Source of the DNA: Saccharopolyspora gloriosae
Lineage (GTDB): Bacteria > Actinomycetota > Actinomycetes > Mycobacteriales > Pseudonocardiaceae
DNA length: 64,000 nucleotides
Direction of reading: 5' to 3'
Assembly: GCF_014203325.1 (NCBI RefSeq)
Contig: NZ_JACHIV010000001.1
Coordinates: 4,155,501-4,219,500, forward strand
In this document: positions 58,218-64,000 of the stretch, in pieces
Layout: each line of letters begins with the position of its first letter
How positions within the stretch are numbered: position 1 is the first letter of the stretch
Made by a program: the position numbers and the translations under genes
The notes under the pieces: model-generated
What the model was told of the DNA's origin: nothing
Databases searched by the model: none
Seen by the model: the letters and a program-made list of their open reading frames with translations, nothing else

Positions 58218-59543
58218 ATGAGCACCGCCACGACCGAGCCGGCCGAGCACGGCTCGTCGGAGAAGAACGTCCGCACCGTCATCACGTCCAGCCTGATCGG
58301 CACGACGGTCGAGTGGTACGACTTCTTCCTCTACAGCACCGCCGCCAGCCTGGTGTTCGACAAGCTGTTCTTCCCCACGGCCGATCCGACGGTCGGCACG
58401 ATGCTGGCGTTCACCACGTTCTTCGTCGGCTTCGTCGCCCGGCCGCTGGGCGGCATCCTGTTCGGCCACATCGGCGACCGCATCGGCCGCAAGCGCACGC
58501 TGGTCACCACGATGATCGTGATGGGCCTGGCGACGGCCGCGATGGGCGCGCTGCCCACCTACGAGCAGGTCGGCATGTGGGCTCCGCTGCTGCTGGTGCT
58601 GCTGCGGCTGTTCCAGGGTCTCGCGATCGGCGGCGAGTGGGCCGGGGCGGTGCTGATGGCCGTCGAGTACGCGCCGCCGGGCAAGCGCTCGCTGTACGGC
58701 TCGTGGCCGCAGGTCGGCCTCGCGGTCGGGCTCGGGCTGGGCACCGGGTTGTTCGCGCTGCTGGGCAACGTGCTCGACGACGAGCAGTTCCTCGGCTACG
58801 GCTGGCGGATCGCGTTCGGGCTGAGCCTGGTGCTGGTGATCGTCGGCCTGGTGATCCGGCTGCGCGTCGCGGAAACCCCGGCGTTCCAGCAGATGCGGGC
58901 GTTGCAGGGCACCGCGCGCATCCCGTTCCTGGAGCTGTTCCGGGACCGCGTGAACCGCCGCAACACGCTGCTCGGGTTGCTGTCGCGCTGGTCGGAGGGC
59001 GCCGCGTTCAACACGTGGGCGGTGTTCTTCCTGACCTACGCCACCGGCACGCTCGGCCTGCCGCGCAACGACGTGCTGGTCGGCGTGATGGCGGCGGCCC
59101 TGGTGCTGGCGGTGCTGATCCCCGTCGTGGGGCGGCTCGGCGACCGGCATTCGCCGCGCACGCTCTACGCGCTGGGCTCGGCGCTGTTCGCGCTGTCGGT
59201 GTACCCGGCGTTCCTCGCGTTCCAGACGCGGAGCCCGCTGCTGACCGGGTTGGTCATCGTGCTGGTGCTCGGCGTGGTCCACTCGGTGATCTACGCGCCG
59301 CAGGGCACGTTGTACGCGCAGCTCTCGCCGGTGCGGCTGCGCTACACGGGGATGTCGTTCATCTACCAGTTCTCCGGCATCTACGCGTCCGGCCTGACGC
59401 CGCTGATCGTGACGGCGCTGCTCGCGGCCGGTGGCGGTTCGCCGTGGCTGGCCTGCGGCTACCTGGTGCTCACCGGTGTCATCGGCACCGTCGCGAGCCT
59501 GCTCATCCGCCGCGACGACCTGCACTTCGACACCACGAGCTGA
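58218..59543 (+). CDS. MFS transporter, metabolite:H+ symporter type, probably sulfur-regulated
   Basis: A 441-residue 12-segment carrier of the MHS type: SSLIGTTVEWYDFFLYSTAASLVFDKLFFP at the N-terminus, RPLGGILFGHIGDRIGRKRTL, RLFQGLAIGGEWAGAVLMAVEYAPPGKR, and ESP-free helix 6-7 loop. The family carries organic acids, betaines and sulfonium or sulfonate-like compounds. ATG 58218 with AGGAG 11 bases upstream. The 5' region holds a promoter and an HVDL-type leader peptide shared with ssuD, pointing to import of an organosulfur compound (inference). A hairpin follows the stop. Confidence 0.87.
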   Translation: MSTATTEPAEHGSSEKNVRTVITSSLIGTTVEWYDFFLYSTAASLVFDKLFFPTADPTVGTMLAFTTFFVGFVARPLGGILFGHIGDRIGRKRTLVTTMIVMGLATAAMGALPTYEQVGMWAPLLLVLLRLFQGLAIGGEWAGAVLMAVEYAPPGKRSLYGSWPQVGLAVGLGLGTGLFALLGNVLDDEQFLGYGWRIAFGLSLVLVIVGLVIRLRVAETPAFQQMRALQGTARIPFLELFRDRVNRRNTLLGLLSRWSEGAAFNTWAVFFLTYATGTLGLPRNDVLVGVMAAALVLAVLIPVVGRLGDRHSPRTLYALGSALFALSVYPAFLAFQTRSPLLTGLVIVLVLGVVHSVIYAPQGTLYAQLSPVRLRYTGMSFIYQFSGIYASGLTPLIVTALLAAGGGSPWLACGYLVLTGVIGTVASLLIRRDDLHFDTTS

Positions 59544-59547
59544 CGCG

Positions 59548-59581
59548 GCTCGGCCCCCAGTCGCGAAAGCAGGGGCCGAGC
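59548..59581. terminator. Bidirectional terminator hairpin
   Basis: GCTCGGCCCC (59548-59557) with GGGGCCGAGC (59572-59581), perfect over 10 bp, between the convergent MFS and DUF397 genes. Confidence 0.65.
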
Positions 59582-59597
59582 AACCGCTTCTCCGTGA

Positions 59598-59786
59598 TCA
59601 CTCGAAGCGATCAGTCCTGATGGCTTGCACGAACCGACCAAACACGGCGGGAGATACCCTCAAGATCGGAGAGCGGTCCCCCAGCTTGGAATCTCTGATC
59701 AGAGCGGCGCCACGTGCCCCTGATGTCTGCACGCATTGGCCACCTTGGGTCGAACGCGACGATTTTTTCCAGTTGTATCCGGACAT
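59598..59786 (-). CDS. DUF397 protein
   Basis: A 62-residue DUF397 protein: WKKSSRSTQGGQCVQTSG near the N-terminus and DSKLGDRSPILRVSPAVFGRFVQAIR at the end. DUF397 proteins in actinomycetes pair with Scr1/WhiJ-type HTH regulators. ATG 59784-59786 has AGGAGG five bases upstream. It lies 52 bp after a 71-residue protein of unknown type, in the same direction. A second DUF397 gene (60192) sits directly beside the regulator. Confidence 0.85.
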   Translation of the reverse strand: MSGYNWKKSSRSTQGGQCVQTSGARGAALIRDSKLGDRSPILRVSPAVFGRFVQAIRTDRFE

Positions 59787-59838
59787 CCACGCCTCCTTTC
59801 GATCACTCGAACTAACGCAGCCTTCTGACAGGGGCAGC

Positions 59839-60054
59839 TCAGCGGTTCGTCCGGATCCAGCGGCGAGCGCGGAGCTTGATGTCCTCGCCGCTGACCCACC
59901 CGGCGCTGACCGGGACGCGGGCGACCAGGCCGTGGTCGTGGTGCTCGTAGGTGCGATCACCGCTGAGGACCGCGATGTAGCCGTCCTTGCGCCCCCAGCG
60001 GAACGTGAGGTCGTGCGCCTCCTCGTAGTGCCACACACACGGCAACGTCGCCAT
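59839..60054 (-). CDS. Small protein of unknown function in the DUF397/Scr1 cluster
   Basis: A 71-residue protein starting MATLPCVWHYEEAHDLTF and containing GYIAVLSGDRTYEHHDHGLVARVPV. It has no membrane segment and no motif I recognise. ATG 60052-60054 follows AGAAGGGTC. It is the first gene of a leftward pair with a DUF397 gene, behind a GCTAG-rich operator nearly identical to that before the Scr1-type regulator. The shared operator implies it is part of the same system. Confidence 0.65.
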   Translation of the reverse strand: MATLPCVWHYEEAHDLTFRWGRKDGYIAVLSGDRTYEHHDHGLVARVPVSAGWVSGEDIKLRARRWIRTNR

Positions 60055-60116
60055 CGCACGACCCTTCTCACCCGTGGTAATCACTTTATGTGACCTTATA
60101 TCACGGAGAGTATCAG

Positions 60117-60135
60117 TAGCGACTAGCTTGCTAGC
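60117..60135 (-). promoter_or_regulatory. GCTAG operator before the small gene/DUF397 pair
   Basis: TAGCGACTAGCTTGCTAGC contains an inverted GCTAG/CTAGC pair. Eleven leading bases match the site at 61290 exactly. It is 63 bp upstream of the 71-residue gene. AT-rich sequence (TGATATAAGG) follows and may hold a -10. Confidence 0.55.
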
Positions 60136-60191
60136 CGTGGGGCGAGCGACGACGCGCCGCCCCGACAACCGGGGGCGGCGCGCTTCGCCAC

Positions 60192-60383
60192 TCAACGGTC
60201 GGCATACTCGCCCAGCTTGATCCCCTGGATGAATCGGCCGAATGCCCCATCCGACAACCGAAGCCACGGTCCCGCCGGATCCTTGGAGTCACGGATTACC
60301 GGGAACCCACCCCGTTCGGCGGTTTCCACGCAGTTGCTCGCCTGCGCACTTCGCGACGACTTCTTCCACTCCGTGTCAGACAT
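60192..60383 (-). CDS. DUF397 protein adjacent to Scr1-type regulator
   Basis: A 63-residue DUF397 protein: EWKKSSRSAQASNCVETAERGGFPVIRDSKDP...LRLSDGAFGRFIQGIK. ATG 60381-60383 follows GAGGAG; an in-frame GTG at 60398 would overlap the regulator stop. It starts 11 bp after the regulator gene, so the two are co-transcribed. In Streptomyces such pairs (WhiJ/AbaA type) influence development and antibiotic production; DUF397 partners are thought to modulate the HTH protein. Confidence 0.87.
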   Translation of the reverse strand: MSDTEWKKSSRSAQASNCVETAERGGFPVIRDSKDPAGPWLRLSDGAFGRFIQGIKLGEYADR

Positions 60384-60394
60384 GCCCCGGCTCC

Positions 60395-61249
60395 TCACTG
60401 ACGGCGATGAAACTCATCAGACAGTGTACGCACGAGCTCCAATGATTGATCAACATCCAATGCGGAATGCTGCAATTCGCTGAACATCCTGGACAGTTCT
60501 GACGTGTCCCTTGAATTGTCCACGATTCGACCGCTCAACGGAGTGTCGATGAATGCCATGTCAGCCGTGTTCGCCGGGAACCGGAGCACCGCGAACGAGC
60601 CCTGCGGACTCAGGTGAGCACCGGCCTCGAACGGCAGCACCCGAATGACGACGTTGTCCCGCTCCGCGTGCTCCAACAGGGCGTCCAGCTGCTGGCCCAT
60701 CACGCCGGCGTTGCCCCACAACCGATGCAGCGCTTCCTCTGCGATCACCGCCCGCACCACGAGCGGATCATCTCCGGACAGCCGCTCCTGCCGCCGCGCC
60801 CTCAGCTCCACCAAGTCCTCGATCTGCCCCTCGCCGAACGTCATCCGCCCGGCCTTGTGGATCTCGCGGGCATAATCGCGCGTTTGCAGCAGCCCAGGAA
60901 TGATCCCGAGCTCGAACGTGAACACCTCGATCGCTTCCTGTTCGAGCCCGATGAACGGCGAAAACCACTTCGGCAGGTCGAACGGGTCCCACCATTCCGA
61001 GTCCTTCTGAGTTTTCGCCGCCTCGCGCCGCAGATTTTCGGCGCGGTCCCGCGTCTCTTCGTCAACGCCGTACATGACGAGCAGATCCGCCAGCTCGCTG
61101 CGGTTCGTCTTGTAAAGACCGCGCTCCCAATGGCCGATCTTCGCGACCGAGCAGTCCAGGTGGGTGGCGGCCTGCTGCACCGTCACCTTCGCCGACTTCC
61201 GCAGATCGCGGATCAGCTTGCCCAGCGTGATCTGCCTTGCGTTCGACAT
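60395..61249 (-). CDS. Scr1-type HTH transcriptional regulator (XRE + DUF5753)
   Basis: A 284-residue protein with an N-terminal XRE HTH (ITLGKLIRDLRKSAKVTVQQAATHLDCSVAKIGHWERGLYKTNRSELADLLVMYGV) and a C-terminal DUF5753/Scr1 domain (WFSPFIGLEQEAIEVFTFELGIIPGLLQTRDYAREIHKAG...). It is annotated in relatives as an antitoxin-like regulator. I prefer ATG 61247-61249 to the in-frame 61261 start. A GCTAG operator at 61290 lies 41 bp upstream, and a similar one precedes the 71-residue gene, indicating a two-operon local regulon. Confidence 0.9.
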   Translation of the reverse strand: MSNARQITLGKLIRDLRKSAKVTVQQAATHLDCSVAKIGHWERGLYKTNRSELADLLVMYGVDEETRDRAENLRREAAKTQKDSEWWDPFDLPKWFSPFIGLEQEAIEVFTFELGIIPGLLQTRDYAREIHKAGRMTFGEGQIEDLVELRARRQERLSGDDPLVVRAVIAEEALHRLWGNAGVMGQQLDALLEHAERDNVVIRVLPFEAGAHLSPQGSFAVLRFPANTADMAFIDTPLSGRIVDNSRDTSELSRMFSELQHSALDVDQSLELVRTLSDEFHRRQ

Positions 61250-61289
61250 GCGCCACTCCACTTTCGCCCGATCAGGGGGGTACCGAGGC

Positions 61290-61307
61290 TAGCGACTAGC
61301 CGCTAGC
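61290..61307 (-). promoter_or_regulatory. GCTAG operator before the Scr1-type regulator
   Basis: TAGCGACTAGCCGCTAGC, with further CTAGC at 61318. The first 11 bases equal those at 60117-60127. Autoregulation by the downstream HTH protein is inferred. The site also lies upstream of the rightward small gene at 61375. Confidence 0.55.
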
Positions 61308-61374
61308 TTGCAAACCACTAGCCGATACGCAGAGTTTAAGAGTCGCTACCGAGAGTGCGAGGAGGTGGGCATGG

Positions 61375-61710
61375 GTGAGCTGGTACTCATCCACCGCGCC
61401 GGACGGCGTGGTCCACGTGATCGAAACCGGCACGAGCCGGAAAGCGTTGTGCGGACAGGTGATTCGCAGAGCTGCCACCCGCGGTGCGGCTTCCGGCCTG
61501 GACTGTGCGAGGGAGTCGCGCTACCGCCGCGATCGCTCGCGCTGCTCCGGATCATCCGCGAAACCGGCACCCCGTGGGCCTGCGGGCCCACCGACGGACG
61601 GTGGCATCGTCTCCAGCGGACTCATCGAGGGCCGCTGCGCTGCGTCTGCGGGCACCTCGTACACGGCCCGGCGCACCTGCGCCGGAGCCGCCCGAACGCG
61701 GGGCACCTAG
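61375..61710 (+). CDS. Hypothetical small protein, divergent from the Scr1-type regulator
   Basis: A possible 111-residue product from GTG 61375 behind GAGGAGGTGGGC. The first 35 residues (SWYSSTAPDGVVHVIE..ALCG) resemble small actinobacterial proteins often found near such regulators, while the rest is Arg/Ala/Gly-rich without a clear fold; a frameshift or a late stop may have extended it. The next 270 bp (61711-61980) hold nothing I can assign. Confidence 0.45.
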   Translation: MSWYSSTAPDGVVHVIETGTSRKALCGQVIRRAATRGAASGLDCARESRYRRDRSRCSGSSAKPAPRGPAGPPTDGGIVSSGLIEGRCAASAGTSYTARRTCAGAARTRGT

Positions 61711-61980
61711 GTCGCGCGCTCTGCCCGTCCGCGACGGGTGCGCTGCCGATCTTCGTCGCTTGAATTCCGCGCCACGGCGCGAAGAACTCCCGGCTCGTGG
61801 CACTCCCCCGCCTCCTCCGAGCGAGCCGGGAACCCGCCCGGTCCCGCCCCCGACACGGGCCGGGCGGAACCGGTCCCGCCGCTTCCGCGCCGACGCTGCC
61901 CCGGAACGGCAGCGCAGCGGCGGGATCTCCGGTCCGCACCCGAACTCACACCGGGTGCGGACCGGTTCCCCCTCAGGAGC

Positions 61981-63147
61981 TCAGGACGCGGCGGCGGGCT
62001 CCGGGGCACCGGCGAACGGGATGCTCTGGCCCGCGGGCTGCTCCGGGTTTCCGGGGTGGCTCCACAAGCCCTTGCGCTCCAGGATCGGCAGCACGCCCTC
62101 GCCGAACCAGTACGCCTCCTCCAAGTGCGGGTGGCCGGAGAGCACGAACTCGTCCAAGCCCAGCGCGGCGTACTCCTCGATGCGCGCGGCGACCTCCTCA
62201 TGACTGCCGACCAGCGCCGTCCCGGCACCGCCGCGCACCAGACCGACACCCGCCCACAGGTTCGGGTAGATCTCCAGGTCCGCCGTGGAACCGCCGTGCA
62301 GGTCCAACATCCGGCGCTGGCCCTCGGATTCGCTGCGGTTCAGGCCGCTCTGCACCTGCTCGATCGTCTTCGGGTCGATGGCGTCCAGCAGCCGCCGCGC
62401 CTCCGCCCACGCCTGCTCCGAGGTGTCCCGGCTGATCACGTGCAACCGGATGCCGAAGCGCGGCGTGCGGCCCTGCTCGGCGGCCAGCGACTTGATCCAC
62501 GCGATCTTCTCGGCGACCTTCGCGGGCGGCTCGCCCCACGTCAGGTACACGTCGGAGTGCTTCGCGGCCACGTTCCCGGCCGCGGGGGAAGATCCGCCGA
62601 AGTAGATGTCCGGCACCGGGTCCGGCGTGCGGGTCAGCTCCGCGCCCTCCACGCGCACGTGATCGCCGCTGAAGTCGACGCGCTCACCGCGCCACAACGC
62701 GCGCACCACGTGCAGGAACTCGTCGCAACGCGCGTACCGGCCCTCCTTGTCCAGGAAGTCGCCGTAGGCGCGCTGCTCGTGGCTCTCCCCACCGGTGACC
62801 ACGTTGAGCAGCAACCGCTTGCCCGAGTGCCGCTGGAACGTCGCGGCCATCTGCGCGCCCAGCGTCGGCGACAGCAGACCCGGGCGGAACGCGACGAGGA
62901 ACTTCAGCCGCTCCGTCGACTCGGCGAGCATCGCCGTGGACAGCCACGCGTCCTCGCACCACGCGCCCGTCGGCGTCAGCGCCCCCTCGAAACCGAGCTG
63001 CTCGGCGCTGCGCGCGATCTGGCCCAGGTACTGCAACGTCGCAGGGCGAGCACCCGCCGCGGTCGAAGTCGCGACGCCGTGACCACCGCCGACGAGGTAG
63101 CGGCTGTCGCCGTAGGTGGGCAGGAACCAGTGGAACGTGAGCGACAT
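61981..63147 (-). CDS. ssuD: FMNH2-dependent alkanesulfonate monooxygenase
   Basis: A 388-residue LLM-class protein closely matching SsuD: SLTFHWFLPTYGDSRYL, TPTGAWCEDAWL, YLTWGEPPAKVAEKI, RFGIRLHVISRDTSEQAW, SPNLW-type segment YPNLWAGVGLVRGGAGTALVGS, and LSGHPHLEEAYWFGEGVLP. It would release sulfite from alkanesulfonates using reduced FMN from a separate reductase (ssuE), not present here. No ssuABC transporter is adjacent. ATG 63145-63147 is chosen; the long upstream frame is spurious. An HVDL-type leader peptide with its promoter lies about 240 bp upstream, consistent with control by sulfur supply. Confidence 0.93.
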   Translation of the reverse strand: MSLTFHWFLPTYGDSRYLVGGGHGVATSTAAGARPATLQYLGQIARSAEQLGFEGALTPTGAWCEDAWLSTAMLAESTERLKFLVAFRPGLLSPTLGAQMAATFQRHSGKRLLLNVVTGGESHEQRAYGDFLDKEGRYARCDEFLHVVRALWRGERVDFSGDHVRVEGAELTRTPDPVPDIYFGGSSPAAGNVAAKHSDVYLTWGEPPAKVAEKIAWIKSLAAEQGRTPRFGIRLHVISRDTSEQAWAEARRLLDAIDPKTIEQVQSGLNRSESEGQRRMLDLHGGSTADLEIYPNLWAGVGLVRGGAGTALVGSHEEVAARIEEYAALGLDEFVLSGHPHLEEAYWFGEGVLPILERKGLWSHPGNPEQPAGQSIPFAGAPEPAAAS

Positions 63148-63385
63148 CAGACGTCTCCGAGGTGTGGGTGGGGGAACGAGCGGGCAGTGGAGCCGGAGTG
63201 CGGCGAGGTCGCGACCTCGCGGCGCGAATCGATCCGCCGGCCTGCCGCGAGGCCGGATCTCCTCGCGGGCAGGCGAATCCGCGGAGCGGGTCCGCAGCCG
63301 AACGCGGGCGGGTCGACCGCCACCGATCGGGCTCAGGCGGTCAGGAAGCCAAGAGGTCGCGGACGGGCCTCTGCGGGGCCGAACG

Positions 63386-63460
63386 TCAGCGGCGACAGCG
63401 CTGCGCCGCGACGCGCACGAGATCAACGTGGCGACGTCGGGTCAGCAGCGGCAACAACAC
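63386..63460 (-). CDS. Putative leader peptide (HVDL type) before ssuD
   Basis: A 24-residue peptide from GTG 63458-63460 with core R-R-R-H-V-D-L-V-R-V-A-A-Q-R-C. It starts six bases after the -10, so the message is probably leaderless. The 5' position and late cysteine resemble the peptide before the MFS gene at 57967. Translation-coupled attenuation responding to cysteine or sulfur is inferred. The space to ssuD (63148-63385) has no other gene. Confidence 0.7.
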   Translation of the reverse strand: MLLPLLTRRRHVDLVRVAAQRCRR

Positions 63461-63466
63461 CCGTCC

Positions 63467-63495
63467 ATCCGAACAAAGCCCCCCACCACTGTCAA
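63467..63495 (-). promoter_or_regulatory. Promoter of the leader peptide/ssuD unit
   Basis: Leftward TTGACA (63490-63495), a 17-bp spacer, and TCGGAT (63467-63472), with GTG six bases on. The -35, spacing and start geometry equal those of the promoter at 57932. The TCGGAT hexamer is a weak -10. Confidence 0.55.
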
Positions 63496-63520
63496 TGTGA
63501 GTTCTTGCGGGGGTCCGCGA

Positions 63521-63722
63521 GGGCTTGGCCGGTGGTCGGGTGGCGGAACCTCAGCTGTCTTCTCGCTGCGGGATCTTTTTCCCAAGTGGCTCCGCCACGA
63601 GGGAAAAAGCCGTCCTCGCGAGAAGACACCTGAGAACCCGCCGGTGGTCGGCTTCTCGACGTGGGCTATTCGCTTCGCGAATCAGGCACGGCCTTCGGCC
63701 GCGAGGATTCGGCTTCGCCGGT
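63521..63722 (-). repeat. Structured intergenic repeat, copy 8 (class A, inverted)
   Basis: The only copy in reverse orientation. The main stem pairs 63550-63566 with 63618-63634, with one mismatch and a distinct sequence (TGTCTTCTCGC/GCGAGAAGACA). The inner CTTTTTCCC/GGGAAAAAG and apical GTGGC hairpin are intact. In place of hairpin 1 there are three small TTC-loop hairpins (63667-63721), for example ATTCGC-TTC-GCGAAT. It lies between the abc-f stop and the ssuD promoter. Confidence 0.85.
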
Positions 63723-63777
63723 GACGTGGACGTGCTCACCTGGAGCGACGGGTTCGCGGGCGCTGATCGGAGGTCGG

Positions 63778-64000
63778 TCAGGACTCGGTCACTCGGCCGT
63801 CGTCGATGTGCAGGCGGCGGGTGACGTGCACGGCGTCGAGCATGCGGCGGTCGTGGGTGACCAGGAGCAGGGTGCCCTCGTAGGAGTCGAGCGCCGACTC
63901 CAGCTGCTCGATCGCGGGCAGGTCCAAGTGGTTCGTCGGCTCGTCCAGCACCAGCAGGTTCACGCCGCGCGCCTGCAACAGCGCCAGCGCGGCCCGCGTT
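63778..64000 (-). CDS. ABC-F family ATPase, C-terminal end (cut by window edge)
   Basis: About 73 residues of the second ATPase domain: RAALALLQARGVNLLVLDEPTNHLDLPAIEQLESALDSYEGTLLLVTHDRRMLDAVHVTRRLHIDDGRVTES. Walker B (LLVLDEPTNHLD) and the H-loop (VTHDRR) are the ABC-F signature; the N-terminal part lies beyond the window. ABC-F proteins act on the ribosome, in translation control or antibiotic resistance; which one cannot be told from this end. Confidence 0.9.
   Translation of the reverse strand, partial: TRAALALLQARGVNLLVLDEPTNHLDLPAIEQLESALDSYEGTLLLVTHDRRMLDAVHVTRRLHIDDGRVTES

Noticed and set aside
63442-63468. A short poly-cysteine reading frame (MDGCCCRC) before ssuD, like cysteine-responsive upstream frames of mycobacteria
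   Set aside because: Its ATG falls inside the proposed -10 hexamer, so it would not be transcribed from that promoter. The overlapping HVDL-type frame starts at the expected transcript start and has a matching partner at 57967.
1-64000. CRISPR array, prophage, insertion sequence or tRNA genes
   Set aside because: No regularly spaced short repeats, transposase or integrase motifs, or tRNA-like cloverleaf sequences were found by reading; the repeats seen are dispersed and structured, with no spacer pattern.

Overview
The window is about 70% GC, with dense genes and strong G/C bias at third codon positions. It carries a conservon (cvnABCD plus two P450s), two F420/FMN-type luciferase-like oxidoreductases, a mycofactocin-type SDR, an Scr1/DUF397 regulatory pair, an SCO4225-type membrane protein and many TTG/GTG starts. 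Together these point to a filamentous actinomycete; a Pseudonocardiales (Saccharopolyspora-like) chromosome is my inference. No rRNA, tRNA, transposase or CRISPR array was seen.

1-17.4 kb is a purine-nitrogen/glyoxylate region. A leftward block holds hydroxypyruvate isomerase, tartronate-semialdehyde reductase, glyoxylate carboligase, a GntR regulator and allantoinase. A second leftward pair is an NCS1 permease and a hydantoin/allantoin-racemase homologue, divergent from (S)-ureidoglycine aminohydrolase. Similar TTTC...GAAA palindromes sit at three of the promoters. Next come a LysR regulator, an MFS carrier and a tightly coupled operon of flavin monooxygenase, RidA-like protein, DUF1028 protein and M20 amidohydrolase, which looks like an uncharacterised catabolic module.

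17.4-46 kb is a mixed accessory region: YjbR-like protein, saccharopine-dehydrogenase-like reductase, nitrilase, mycofactocin-type SDR, DUF418 protein, MFS/IclR pair, methyltransferases, tandem secreted GH18 proteins behind a DasR-like site, a heterodimeric ABC exporter, an SLC13 carrier with glycerate kinase (completing the glyoxylate-to-2-phosphoglycerate route), a secreted sialidase, a Tat-exported cholesterol-oxidase-like GMC enzyme with TetR, an orphan molybdopterin dehydrogenase subunit, an F420-type oxidoreductase and a PAP2 phosphatase.

46-64 kb holds the conservon with CYP157-like and CYP154-like P450s, a TetR-controlled zinc alcohol dehydrogenase with a well-resolved promoter/operator, a SixA-like phosphatase, a quinone-oxidoreductase/AraC pair, two MFS carriers, the Scr1/DUF397 cluster, alkanesulfonate monooxygenase (ssuD) and the end of an ABC-F gene.

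Two features cut across the gene list. First, eight copies (plus one decayed copy) of a roughly 160-250 bp intergenic repeat share a multi-stem fold whose arms covary between copies. Second, two apparently leaderless short peptides with an R-x-H-V-D-L-x-R-V...C motif lie at identical spacing from their promoters, one ahead of ssuD and one ahead of an MFS carrier, suggesting a shared sulfur-linked attenuation control.
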